Of a DNA stretch of 24,505 bases, positions 7,673 through 15,444 are shown piece after piece. Numbering within the stretch: position 1 is the stretch's first letter; each line of letters begins with the position of its first letter. The stretch comes from Pseudomonadota bacterium (GTDB taxonomy: Bacteria; Pseudomonadota; Alphaproteobacteria; Rhizobiales; Devosiaceae). A program made the position numbers and the translations under genes. The notes under the pieces are model-generated. The model was given only the letters and a program-made list of their open reading frames with translations. It was not told where the DNA came from and searched no databases. The stretch is taken from the NCBI GenBank assembly GCA_023431205.1, contig JAEYXQ010000170.1, positions 1 to 24,505 on the forward strand. Direction: 5' to 3'.

Positions 7673-8203
7673 ATGAAGAACCTGATCTTGTCGTTAGCGA
7701 CGGTGGCTCTGCTGGCTACCGCTTTGCCTGCCCACGCCCACATCGTTCTGCAAACTCAGGAAGCCGAGATCGGCAAGACCTTCCGCGCGGTGCTGGTGGT
7801 CGGCCATGGCTGTGGCGATGCCGCAACCACGGCGGTGCGGGTGCAGATTCCGGAAGGCTTCTACAACGTCAAGCCGATGCTGAAGGCCGGCTGGACGGTG
7901 GAAACCGTCACCGGTCCCTACGAGACCCCGTTCGAGAACCACGGCTCCATGCTCGAAGAAGGGGTCAAGGAGATCTCCTGGAGCGGCGGTGAGCTGCCCA
8001 ACGACTTCTTCGACGAATTCGTCTTCCGCGGCACCTTCGGGGCCGATGTTCCCACCGATCAGCCGTTCTATTTCCCGGTGATCCAGAGCTGCGGTGACGC
8101 CGAGGACGCCTGGATCGACACGTCCGGCGATCACCACGCCGAATTCCCCGCGCCCTCGGTGACCCTGTCCCCGGCGGAGCCGAGCGACGGCCATCACCAT
8201 TGA
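7673..8203 (+). CDS. YcnI-like DUF1775 periplasmic copper-binding protein
   Basis: This is a 176-residue exported protein of the DUF1775/YcnI family, whose characterised Bacillus member binds copper through the N-terminal histidine of the mature chain. A signal peptide (MKNLILSLATVALLATALPAHA) is followed directly by His23 in HIVLQ, so cleavage would expose that histidine. Family features include VVGHGCGD, the IPEGFYNVKPMLKAGW stretch, EISWSGG and the C-terminal VIQSCGDAEDAWID. The end is His-rich (SDGHHH). I chose ATG 7673 over upstream in-frame codons because AAGGA precedes it and the signal peptide starts there. Its place 69 bp after nirK suggests it supplies or buffers copper for NirK and pseudoazurin; that role is inferred. 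Confidence 0.9.
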   Translation: MKNLILSLATVALLATALPAHAHIVLQTQEAEIGKTFRAVLVVGHGCGDAATTAVRVQIPEGFYNVKPMLKAGWTVETVTGPYETPFENHGSMLEEGVKEISWSGGELPNDFFDEFVFRGTFGADVPTDQPFYFPVIQSCGDAEDAWIDTSGDHHAEFPAPSVTLSPAEPSDGHHH

Positions 8204-8246
8204 TCCTGCCTCGGCGCACCGGTATCTTCGGCACAAGACCAGCGCC

Positions 8247-8435
8247 TATGAGTGCAAACTGACGGAAGGGCGCGGTAGCTGCGCCGCATTCGCGAGAGTT
8301 GGTGAACGTGGTGCGGGCTTCCTCGGCACAGCTCGCAACGAGGACTCTGCGACAGTATACGCGCTCGAAGCATGCAGAAGTGCGCATCCGGAAGGTTGCC
8401 GGGTGAACTGGACGTTCTACGACGTTGTTGGATAG
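8247..8435 (+). pseudogene. remnant resembling a DUF4189-type domain
   Basis: A reading frame without any start codon, entering from the 3' end of the YcnI-like gene, gives protein-like sequence from about 8247 to TAG at 8433. It includes YECKLTEGRGSCAAFA, GAGFLGTARNEDSATVYALEAC and HPEGCRVNWTFYD. Paired cysteines around an AxxALxxC segment recall DUF4189 domains, small exported Cys-rich proteins. The part that would carry a signal peptide is missing. Assignment rests on motif memory only, so the family call is weak. Confidence 0.3.
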
Positions 8436-8461
8436 TCAGGTCTGGTGTAGTTCTCGCCCGC

Positions 8462-8713
8462 CTAACGCGCTGAAAACACATAGCACCAGTCCACCGACTT
8501 GCCAGGCCGCCACTCAACGGCAAGACCATCCGCCACAAGTACGCTGCCGGCGCTGCGGCCATCCTCAAGCTGCACCCACAGTAGCGGGCGCCCGTAGGTG
8601 TCGACCTCGCCGGAGCCTATCACCTCTCCGTTGGCCGTTAGGTGTCGCCGGTTTTCCTGGATGAGTTCGTGCGACGCCAGAGCGTGGCGCTCGGTGAGCG
8701 GGGTTCGAGCAGA
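8462..8713 (-). pseudogene. remnant resembling the C-terminal half of an SNase-like domain
   Basis: An 83-codon open stretch on the minus strand, bounded by TGA (8714-8716) and TAG (8462-8464), has no early start codon but clear protein character. It reads RHALASHELIQENRRHLTA, then GEVDTYGRPLLWVQLEDGR, then GSVLVADGLAVEWRPGK and DWC. The pattern D-x-YGR-x-L followed by G-x-x-LV-x-x-GLA is typical of the second half of staphylococcal-nuclease-like (thermonuclease) domains. The N-terminal half with the first catalytic arginine is not found upstream in any frame. I read it as a decayed gene; the frame itself is clear, the family less so. Confidence 0.4.
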
Positions 8714-9305
8714 TCACTCCCCAACATGAACTGCGGCTCACATACTCCTCGAGGGGCAGCTTACATCCTTTCCCAGCCAGAACCGGACGGTCCGCTAGCC
8801 CACCCGAATGGGGCCATTCGTCGGGTTTGCTGGCGGTGTCCGCTTTCAGGAATTGCGCAAGGTGCGCCTAATGCCTGAAATGGGGCGGCGCAAAGCAGAA
8901 CTCCCTCTCTGAGAATTCATAAATTACCTGTCCATTTCAATAAGAAATGAGTTCGCAGTTCTATTCTGACCGGCGCGCCATTCTGGTAGGTAGCTACTAT
9001 CCCACCGGCGCAGGACCGCGTGCTCCGCTACATCGTATGTATCCAGCCAGTGGCCGCCTCCCCTACACTGCTGGTGCAAATGGCACTGCTCGGCGCTGGC
9101 AAAGCCTTAGCGGCCTAAGCATGCGCCCAACCACCACTAAGCCGGCACTATGGATGAGATACGGCCTTCCTCCGCCAGTTGGGGGGCTATGTTGAACCGG
9201 CGATGCCCCTCCACCGGAGGACGCCGCAGGAATGGGAAACCTGCGCTGGGCACCCGGGCAAGGTAGCCATCGATCGTCGATGATCTCAGCACCTGGAGGC
9301 GGACC
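8714..9305. other. 592-bp spacer without recognisable gene
   Basis: Open frames here are short and have no family resemblance or ribosome sites. One plus-strand stretch near 8998-9118 reads PPAQDRVLRYIVCIQPV before a stop and could be another gene fragment, but I cannot support it. Together with the two remnants to its left this looks like an old insertion and deletion scar. Confidence 0.35.
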
Positions 9306-9337
9306 AGGATGAGGTGCGGGTACCCGGACCTCATCCT
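9306..9337. repeat. 32-bp near-perfect palindrome downstream of the SDR gene
   Basis: AGGATGAGGT and ACCTCATCCT flank a central CGGGTACCCG, so the whole 32 bp is self-complementary except for one symmetric G/G mismatch (9316 with 9327). It sits 26 bp beyond the stop codon of the minus-strand SDR gene. Without a T-tract it could be a weak terminator, a mRNA-stabilising hairpin, or a protein-binding palindrome. Confidence 0.6.
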
Positions 9338-9362
9338 CAGAGCCAGTTGAGCTTTCCAGTCG

Positions 9363-10088
9363 TCAATTCACCGCGAAACCGGCGTCGACCGGCATGGTGA
9401 CGCCATTGATCATCGCCGCCTCGTCGCTCAGCAGGAACATGATCACTGACGCAACTTCTTCCGGTTCAACAAACCGGCCAAGAGGCATACGCTTGAGCAT
9501 CGGATCGGACCTTTGCGGATCGCTCCAGGCTTGCACTGCCATGGGAGTAAGAGTGATTGCCGGGTTGACACAGTTTACCCGGATGCCCCGCCTTCCAAGC
9601 TCATTGGCCATGACGCGGCTAAGCGAATCCAGCGCTCCCTTGCTTGCGCAATAAGCGGCATGGTCCACCCACCCCATCCAAGAGGCGTTGCTCGATACGT
9701 TCACGATGGCGCCTTTCTCGCCGCGGGCGATTCGGTCACGCGCATATTCTTGTGCGACGATCATCGGTGCTCGCGTGTTGACCGCCATCAGTGTCTCGAA
9801 CGTTTCGATGCTCGTGTCGAGAAATGACTCGAGGATGGTTGCGCCAGCATTGTTGACGAGCAAGTCCACCGGCATCGCTGTCCGGGCGGCCGCGCGGGTC
9901 GCTTCTGCATCGATCAGGTCCACCACAATGGGTGTGCACCCGATTTCGTCCACGAGACTGTCGAGATCGGCCGCGGTGCGGCTCATAGCAACGACATGGG
10001 CGCCGGCCCGAGCCAGCATCACCGCAGTTGCTCTGCCTATGCCCTTGCCAGCGCCCGTAACCAGCACCGTCTTGCCTCTGATCGTCAT
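9363..10088 (-). CDS. short-chain dehydrogenase, L-xylulose reductase (DCXR)-like
   Basis: This is probably an NADP(H)-dependent cytosolic reductase of ketoses or dicarbonyls. The 241 residues carry TGAGKGIG at 11-18, LLVNNAG at 76-82, and the catalytic set Asn104, Ser133, Tyr146, Lys150. These differ by a constant three positions from human dicarbonyl/L-xylulose reductase (107, 136, 149, 153). The stretches VVAMSRTAADLDSLV and PLGRFVEPEEV also closely recall that enzyme. I chose the ATG at 10088 (MTIRGKTVLVTG) for this alignment; an ATG five codons upstream has a better ribosome site (AGGTGAGGG) and is possible. It reads divergently from the SorC regulator, so it may belong to the same sugar locus. 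Confidence 0.9.
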   Translation of the reverse strand: MTIRGKTVLVTGAGKGIGRATAVMLARAGAHVVAMSRTAADLDSLVDEIGCTPIVVDLIDAEATRAAARTAMPVDLLVNNAGATILESFLDTSIETFETLMAVNTRAPMIVAQEYARDRIARGEKGAIVNVSSNASWMGWVDHAAYCASKGALDSLSRVMANELGRRGIRVNCVNPAITLTPMAVQAWSDPQRSDPMLKRMPLGRFVEPEEVASVIMFLLSDEAAMINGVTMPVDAGFAVN

Positions 10089-10349
10089 AGCACACCTGCT
10101 CATTGCGCCCTCACCTGAGGAGGCGAATAGTTCCTGAGTGACGACAAAGGCCACTCTTTTGCGGGCCATGACAGTTCACAAATCACGCCACCACGCCGCC
10201 CAAATGGGTAAACACACACCCACAGCCCTATGCAATCAGCACGCTTCGAGAGCAAGTCGCCTTCATTGGCGACAGGTCTGGGTGATCAGCGTTGCTGCCT
10301 TGCACTGGCCACGCTACAGGGCAAGCCTTAGTCGAGGTCTGGAGGGACC

Positions 10350-11294
10350 ATGCCAAATTCCGACGACGCCGAGATCGAGGCCGCTTGGCTGCATTTCGTT
10401 GAAGGGCTGACGCAGGCCGAGATAGCGGCTCGCCGAGGGTTGTCGCGCATGCGTGTCCACAGGCTCATTCAGGCGGCTCAGGACAAGGGCTATGTCAAAG
10501 TTTTCGTGGACCGCGTGCCGAAGCACTGCTTCGAGCTTGAGAAGGAACTGATGGACCGACACGGGCTCACGACATGCATCGTTGTGCCCATCGATGGCGT
10601 GCAGACGATGTATGAGAGCCTTCCGGTGATCGGAACGGCTTCCGCTTCCTTCCTCCATGGAATGCTCGAATCCACCGAGGAACGTGTTGTGGGCATCGGA
10701 TCGGGGCGGACGATCGCTGCTGCAAGCCGATACCTTCCCACGATAAACCGACCCGGGACGTCATTTGTCTCGGCGACGGGTGACTTTGCAGCACTGAGCA
10801 ACGCAAACCCGTTCGAAGTCATCAACACCCTGGTGCAAAAAACCGGGGGATCGGGCTATGCGCTCACAGCGCCGCTGGTGCTCGAAGCGCGCGAGGATCG
10901 GGACCTGTTCATCAAGCAGCGAGCCGTGCGCCGCACGCTGGCCATGCTCGATCAGGCGAGCTTCTTCCTTATCGGTCTCGGACATATCGGTCCGAATTCC
11001 TACCTCGAAAGCTACGGCATTCTCGAGGGCGACGAAGCTCGTGAACTGGAACGGCAGGATGTGGTTGCCGACGTTGCCGGTCATTTGCTGAACTCAAAAG
11101 GTGAATTCGTCAGCGGCGGGCTGGCCGATAGGATGCTCTCGGTTTCCGCTGATGTGTTGCGTCAGAGGCCTGTCTACATGGCCTGTTCTGGCCTGGAGAA
11201 GACGGCAGCCCTTAGGGCAGCGCTGAAGTCCGGCCTGCTGGATGGGCTTGTCGCTACCTCTGATCTGGCCAAGGCGGTCCTTACGACGGCTTAA
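10350..11294 (+). CDS. SorC/LsrR-family sugar-binding transcriptional regulator
   Basis: This is probably the local repressor, released by a (phosphorylated) sugar. The N-terminal HTH is GLTQAEIAARRGLSRMRVHRLI, about residues 19-40. A SorC-type effector domain of the sugar-phosphate-isomerase fold runs from about residue 60 to the end, with VVGIGSGRTIAAASRYLP and LIGLGHIGP as family hallmarks. The 314-residue length is standard. GGAGGGA directly upstream fixes the ATG. The next gene begins 115 bp later behind its own promoter and a tandem 12-mer operator, and a matching operator lies in front of the convergent transporter operon. LsrR, controller of autoinducer-2 uptake in E. coli, belongs to this family, but so do many sugar regulators. 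Confidence 0.93.
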   Translation: MPNSDDAEIEAAWLHFVEGLTQAEIAARRGLSRMRVHRLIQAAQDKGYVKVFVDRVPKHCFELEKELMDRHGLTTCIVVPIDGVQTMYESLPVIGTASASFLHGMLESTEERVVGIGSGRTIAAASRYLPTINRPGTSFVSATGDFAALSNANPFEVINTLVQKTGGSGYALTAPLVLEAREDRDLFIKQRAVRRTLAMLDQASFFLIGLGHIGPNSYLESYGILEGDEARELERQDVVADVAGHLLNSKGEFVSGGLADRMLSVSADVLRQRPVYMACSGLEKTAALRAALKSGLLDGLVATSDLAKAVLTTA

Positions 11295-11346
11295 CGCCAC
11301 AGCTTATCACTGCCGGACGCCTGCAGCGCTTGCCTCGCACGCGCAC

Positions 11347-11376
11347 TTGATTTCGCGCGCGCCAATCGGATATAAA
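11347..11376 (+). promoter_or_regulatory. sigma-70-type promoter of the catabolic operon
   Basis: TTGATT (11347-11352) and TATAAA (11371-11376) are separated by 18 bp, a good match to the housekeeping promoter. Transcription would start near 11383, only about 27 nt before the GTG start of the dehydrogenase gene. The -10 element lies inside the first operator half-site, which fits repression by blocking RNA polymerase. Confidence 0.6.
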
Positions 11377-11398
11377 TTTCCGCGTCGTTATAAATATC
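11369..11398 (+). promoter_or_regulatory. tandem operator A of the SorC regulon (proposed)
   Basis: GATATAAATTTC (11369-11380) and GTTATAAATATC (11387-11398) are 12-mers identical at 10 positions, in direct orientation, with an 18-bp repeat period. The second, extended by AG, recurs exactly (14 bp) as the reverse complement at 19700-19713, also as a tandem pair with the same period. AT-rich words like these stand out in this GC-rich locus. The site covers the -10 region and runs up to the ribosome site (AGGAG at 11399-11403). That the neighbouring SorC protein binds it is inferred. Confidence 0.65.
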
Positions 11399-11409
11399 AG
11401 GAGCAGTTC

Positions 11410-12444
11410 GTGCTTAAGATCGCGGTAGTGGGTGATCAGTTCATGAAAGCATCCTTCTTCGAGAAGGCGCTCGAGGCGAGATTGGGCGGGAATTGCGAGA
11501 TCAAGTCCTGGGAGAGCGCGTGGCCGGATGAACCGTTTGCCGGGCGCGACGGTCCGGCGGGGGAGGCGATTTCTGAATACTCCGGTGATTTGGAGACCGT
11601 GAAGGCCCTTGTCGCCGATGCCGAGATTGCAATCACACACCTTGGTCCATTTTCGCGCGATGTGATCGCAGCGGCACCGAAGCTGCGGTTTATCGGCGTT
11701 TCCCGCGGCGGGCCGGTGAACATCGATATCGAAGCGGCTCGCGAACGCGGCATCGTCGTTGCCAACGTTCCAGGGCGAAATGCTTCGGCAGTAGCCGAGT
11801 TCACCGTAGGCGCCATGCTCGCGGAAACCCGCCTCATCACCCAGGGTCATGTGGCCTTGGCACGCAGCGAGTGGCGAGGCGATCTCTACCGGGCAGACCG
11901 CACCGGCGAGGAGCTGTCGCAGATGACAGTCGGCATCATCGGCTACAGCCATGTCGGCCAGCGCGTCGTTCGCCTGCTCAAGGCGTTTGGCTGCAAGATT
12001 CTTATCTGTGATCCTTATGTACGCGTGACGGTGCAGGATCAGATCGAGGGCGTGCAACAAGTCGATCTCGAGACGCTGCTCGCGCAGAGCGACATCGTCT
12101 CGCTGCACGTACGCGTCACCAAGGAAACCCTCGGGATGATTTCGGCAGAGCGGATTGCCGGGATGAAGGATGGCGCCTACCTGATCAACAACGCCCGTGG
12201 CTCGCTGGTCGACGAAAAGGCGCTGGTCAGCGCTCTCAAGTCCGGTAAGTTGCGGGGTGCCGCCCTCGATACATTCGCCAACGAGCCACTCGACAACGAA
12301 GAGCTGCGCCAGTTGCAGAATGTCACGCTCACCCCGCACATCGCGGGTGCCTCCCGGTATGTGTGCACGTTCGCCGCCAACACGCTGGTCGATGATCTGG
12401 TCCGCTTCCTCGACGGCCAGCCTGCAATCAATTCCTGCACCTGA
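11410..12444 (+). CDS. D-isomer-specific 2-hydroxyacid dehydrogenase
   Basis: This is a cytosolic NAD(P)-dependent oxidoreductase of the phosphoglycerate-dehydrogenase superfamily; the substrate is unknown. The GTG at 11410 follows AGGAG with a six-base gap and gives 344 residues. The split substrate domain surrounds a Rossmann domain entered at GIIGYSHVGQRVVRLL. Its glycine motif is G178-Y-S-H-V-G183, with Ser where the second glycine normally stands. The catalytic triad is complete: Arg263 (NNARGSLVDE), Glu292 (DTFANEPLD) and His310 (LTPHIAGAS). It is the first gene of a three-gene operon with the kinase and aldolase, so it likely oxidises or reduces an intermediate of that pathway. Confidence 0.92.
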   Translation: MLKIAVVGDQFMKASFFEKALEARLGGNCEIKSWESAWPDEPFAGRDGPAGEAISEYSGDLETVKALVADAEIAITHLGPFSRDVIAAAPKLRFIGVSRGGPVNIDIEAARERGIVVANVPGRNASAVAEFTVGAMLAETRLITQGHVALARSEWRGDLYRADRTGEELSQMTVGIIGYSHVGQRVVRLLKAFGCKILICDPYVRVTVQDQIEGVQQVDLETLLAQSDIVSLHVRVTKETLGMISAERIAGMKDGAYLINNARGSLVDEKALVSALKSGKLRGAALDTFANEPLDNEELRQLQNVTLTPHIAGASRYVCTFAANTLVDDLVRFLDGQPAINSCT

Positions 12445-12465
12445 GGCGCTGTGGGAGGAGACCCA

Positions 12466-14043
12466 ATGTCCTACGTCATGGCCATCGATGCCGGCACGGG
12501 CAGTTGCCGAGCCATTATCTTCGGCAGCAACGGCAGAGAAGCCGGTGCAGCTCAACGGGAATGGAGCCACCGCGCAGAGCCGGGCGTGCCCGGCTCGTTC
12601 AGCTTTGACACGCAAGCCAATGGATCGCTGATCGATACTGTCGTGCGCGAAGCGCTGGAGCGCGCCGATCTGCCCGCCTCGGCTATCAAGGCTGTATCCA
12701 CGACCTCGATGCGCGAGGGCATCGTGCTGTACGATGCCGAGGGCATGGAGCTCTGGGCTTGTCCCAACATCGACTCCCGCGCCACGGCCGAAGCCGAAGC
12801 GCTGGTCGCCGACGGCACGGCCGCTCGCATCTTCGAGATTGCGGGCGACTGGGTCTCGATCACCACGCCTGCCCGGCTGAAATGGCTTGCCCGACATCGT
12901 CCCGAGATCATGGCCCGCGTACGCCACATCGGCCTGATCAGCGACTGGGCTGCAACACGGCTGACCGGCGAATACTGGACTGAGCCGAGCGCAGGCTCGT
13001 CCACAGCCCTATTCGACCTCAGCCAGCGCACTTGGTCGGCCGAACTGTTCGAACGGCTGGGCATTGATCCGGCGATCTGCCCTCCCGTGGTGGAATCGGG
13101 CAGCACGATCGGCAGAGTAACCGCTGCTGCTGCAGCCCGCACAGGACTGGCAGAGGGTACGCCTGTTGTCGCCGGAGGCGGTGATACGCAATTGGCGCTG
13201 CTCGGCCTTGGGCGCCAGGTGGGCGACGGCACCCTTGTTGGAGGCAGCTTCTGGCAGATGACCGTGCTGCTCAACCAGCCCTTCGTCGATCCCGATCGCG
13301 GTCCCCGTACCCTGTGCCACGCACGACCCGGACAGTGGATGGTCGAGGGGATCGGATTTCTTTCCGGACTGTCATTGCGCTGGTTCCGAGACGCTTTTTG
13401 CGATCACGAGACCGCTCTAGCTGCCCAACGAGGCGTCTCCACCTTCGACGTGCTCAACGAGATGGCTGCTTCCGTACCGCCGGGCAGCTCCGGCGTCACC
13501 GCTGTAATGGCCAATGTCATGCAATCGGATGGGTGGACGCATGCCTCTCCCACTCTGCTGGGCTTTGATCTCAATGATCCAAGGGGGCGGGGCAAGGCTG
13601 CTGCGCTGCGCGCCGTGCTGGAGAGCGCAGCCTATGTCTCCTACAGCCACCGGCTGGAGCTTGAGCGCCTGACCGGCACCCGGTTCGAGGGCATCCAGTT
13701 CACCGGCGGCGGCGCCAATGGCAGTCTTTGGCCGCAGATCATCGCCGATGTCATGGGTATTCCCGTTTCCATCCCACAAAACCGCGAAACCACGGCTCTC
13801 GGCTGTGCGATGCTGGCTGCCGTCGGCGCCGGCATTCACGTAGACCTCGATGCCGCAATGGGGGCCATGGCGTCACCGGTCGAGCGTGTTGTTAGGCCGG
13901 ACACCGCACGCCATGAAGCCTATCGCTCACACCATGCCCGCTGGCGCCGCATCAACGACGCCATGGTCACGCTCGCTGAGGACGGCGTCACCGAGCCGGC
14001 CTGGAAGCCGGCCGGAGCCATACGAAAAGGACCAAAGACATGA
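12466..14043 (+). CDS. FGGY-family carbohydrate kinase, LsrK (autoinducer-2 kinase)-like
   Basis: This is a cytosolic ATP-dependent sugar kinase. Among FGGY kinases it most resembles LsrK. Shared stretches are AIDAGTGSCRAIIF (phosphate loop at about 6-19), SMREGIVLYDAEGMELWAC, MRWFRDAFC-like LRWFRDAFC, VPPGSSGV and TTALGCAMLAAVGAGI. The catalytic Asp is Asp240 in GGGDTQ, close to Asp243 of E. coli LsrK. FTGGGANGSLWPQIIADVMGIPV forms the adenine-side motif. GGAGGAG fixes the ATG at 12466, 21 bp after the dehydrogenase stop. Its stop overlaps the aldolase start (ATGA), giving translational coupling. No lsrF or lsrG homologue is in the window, so the substrate may be another ketose or deoxysugar. 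Confidence 0.93.
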   Translation: MSYVMAIDAGTGSCRAIIFGSNGREAGAAQREWSHRAEPGVPGSFSFDTQANGSLIDTVVREALERADLPASAIKAVSTTSMREGIVLYDAEGMELWACPNIDSRATAEAEALVADGTAARIFEIAGDWVSITTPARLKWLARHRPEIMARVRHIGLISDWAATRLTGEYWTEPSAGSSTALFDLSQRTWSAELFERLGIDPAICPPVVESGSTIGRVTAAAAARTGLAEGTPVVAGGGDTQLALLGLGRQVGDGTLVGGSFWQMTVLLNQPFVDPDRGPRTLCHARPGQWMVEGIGFLSGLSLRWFRDAFCDHETALAAQRGVSTFDVLNEMAASVPPGSSGVTAVMANVMQSDGWTHASPTLLGFDLNDPRGRGKAAALRAVLESAAYVSYSHRLELERLTGTRFEGIQFTGGGANGSLWPQIIADVMGIPVSIPQNRETTALGCAMLAAVGAGIHVDLDAAMGAMASPVERVVRPDTARHEAYRSHHARWRRINDAMVTLAEDGVTEPAWKPAGAIRKGPKT

Positions 14044-15308
14044 AAAGCGCCTGGAACGATGCCGACGTCGCGGAGCTGACAAAGGGGCTGTCGGGAGCCG
14101 AACTCGATCTCGCCCATCGCGTCTATACCTCGCGCCTGATCGGATCTGACCCTGATCTGGTGTTGCATGGGGGCGGCAACACCTCGGCCAAGTCCATTGT
14201 CCAGATCGATGGCAAGGACGTGCCGGTGATGTTCATCAAGGGCAGTGGCTGGGACCTGGGGACCATTGAGGGCCCCGGTCTTCCCGCCGTTCGGCTGGAG
14301 CCACTTCTTGAAAAGCGCAAGCTCGACAAGATGGATGATCGCGAGATGGTATCCTTCCTGCGGGCCAACTTGCTCGAACCCAACGCACCAACGCCTTCGG
14401 TGGAGGCGCTTCTGCATGCCTTCCTGCCCGCAAAGTTTGTCGATCACACTCACGCTACGGCCTCGCTGGTGCTGGCCAATCAACCCGACGCTGCCGAAAT
14501 CGGGCGGGCCATTTTTGGCGACGAGATCGCCATCGTTCCCTATGTGATGCCTGGTTTCGACCTGTCGATTGCCGGCGACCGGGTTTATGCCAACGCCCCT
14601 GAGGGTACCGTAGGCCTGTGGCTAGTCAATCATGGCCTCTTCACCTTGGGGGAGGATGCACGCACGGCCTATGAGCGCATGATCCACTACAACACCCTTT
14701 GCGAACAGCATCTGGCGGAGCGTGGCGTCATCCTTTCCGGACCGGAAGCGTCCACGGGCCCGACCGAGGCGTCCCGGCGCTTCGAGCAGATCCTGCGCAA
14801 CGCCTTCGCACGGGTTGGTGGGTTATTTGCCGAGAAGGTAACTCTCGACTTCCGCACTACCCCCTCAATCCTCGCCTATTCCCAGTTGCCGAACCTGGCG
14901 GAAGTCAGCGGCCGTGGCACGGCTACTCCTGACCACGTGATCCGCATAAAGCCGTTCCCGCTGATCGTGCCGGCCGATGCCGGTATCGAGCAGGCGGTCG
15001 AACTCATCACCGAGTACGGCGCCCGCTACTCCGCCTATTTTGATCGCAACGCACCCAACGCGAGCGAGACCAAGATGATGCTCGACGCCTTGCCCCGCAT
15101 CGTCATCGCCCCGGGCCTCGGTCTCTACGGCCTGGGCAGCGATGCCAAGGCTGCGGCTGTTGCCGGAGACCTGGCCGAGCAGACTGCTCGCATCGTGCTG
15201 GCCGCCGAAGCCTATGGCCGTTTCTCCCCCATCAGTGAGAGCGATCTCTTCGACATGGAATATTGGTCGCTGGAGCAGGCCAAGCTCAAAATCGGCAAGA
15301 CTGCGTAA
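14040..15308 (+). CDS. class II aldolase, stand-alone aldolase half of the RhaD/Adh fusion type
   Basis: This is probably a zinc-dependent aldolase that splits a phosphorylated sugar, typically releasing dihydroxyacetone phosphate and an aldehyde. The 422 residues match the aldolase part of the bifunctional rhamnulose-1-phosphate aldolase/alcohol dehydrogenase proteins, which run to about 700 residues. VLHGGGNTSAK (41-51) and FIKGSGWDLGTIE (65-77) bind phosphate and backbone. Zinc ligands are His136, His138 (DHTHA) and His198 (NHGLFT), and Glu122 sits where FucA has its catalytic Glu73. The protein stops right after DLFDMEYWSLEQAKL, the point where the SDR half begins in fusions. It starts inside the kinase stop codon and ends at a strong terminator. 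Confidence 0.92.
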   Translation: MKSAWNDADVAELTKGLSGAELDLAHRVYTSRLIGSDPDLVLHGGGNTSAKSIVQIDGKDVPVMFIKGSGWDLGTIEGPGLPAVRLEPLLEKRKLDKMDDREMVSFLRANLLEPNAPTPSVEALLHAFLPAKFVDHTHATASLVLANQPDAAEIGRAIFGDEIAIVPYVMPGFDLSIAGDRVYANAPEGTVGLWLVNHGLFTLGEDARTAYERMIHYNTLCEQHLAERGVILSGPEASTGPTEASRRFEQILRNAFARVGGLFAEKVTLDFRTTPSILAYSQLPNLAEVSGRGTATPDHVIRIKPFPLIVPADAGIEQAVELITEYGARYSAYFDRNAPNASETKMMLDALPRIVIAPGLGLYGLGSDAKAAAVAGDLAEQTARIVLAAEAYGRFSPISESDLFDMEYWSLEQAKLKIGKTA

Positions 15309-15338
15309 TTCACTCTCCCACCAGCGGTCCTGTCGACG

Positions 15339-15369
15339 ACTCCCGGCGTTTGCGGCCGGGAGTTTTTTT
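15339..15369 (+). terminator. Rho-independent terminator of the catabolic operon
   Basis: ACTCCCGGC (15339-15347) pairs perfectly with GCCGGGAGT (15355-15363) around a seven-base loop, followed by seven T residues (15363-15369). It closes the dehydrogenase-kinase-aldolase operon 30 bp after the aldolase stop. Confidence 0.9.
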
Positions 15370-15390
15370 GTGCCCACGGACAAAGCCAAG

Positions 15391-15424
15391 GCAAACGAAA
15401 GCGCCGGCCCCGGTGGGACCGGCG
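15391..15424 (-). terminator. Rho-independent terminator of the transporter operon
   Basis: Read on the minus strand, CGCCGGTCCC pairs with GGGGCCGGCG around an acc loop (ten pairs including one G-U), then CTTTCGTTT follows. It lies 20 bp past the VOC gene stop and back to back with the terminator of the converging operon, so the two transcripts are insulated. Confidence 0.75.
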
Positions 15425-15444
15425 TTTCCTGTCTTTGGATGAAG

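Noticed and set aside
11281..12927. 548-codon minus-strand open frame opposite the dehydrogenase and kinase genes
   Set aside because: Both genes on the plus strand are complete with catalytic motifs and good ribosome sites; the antisense frame has no recognisable domain.
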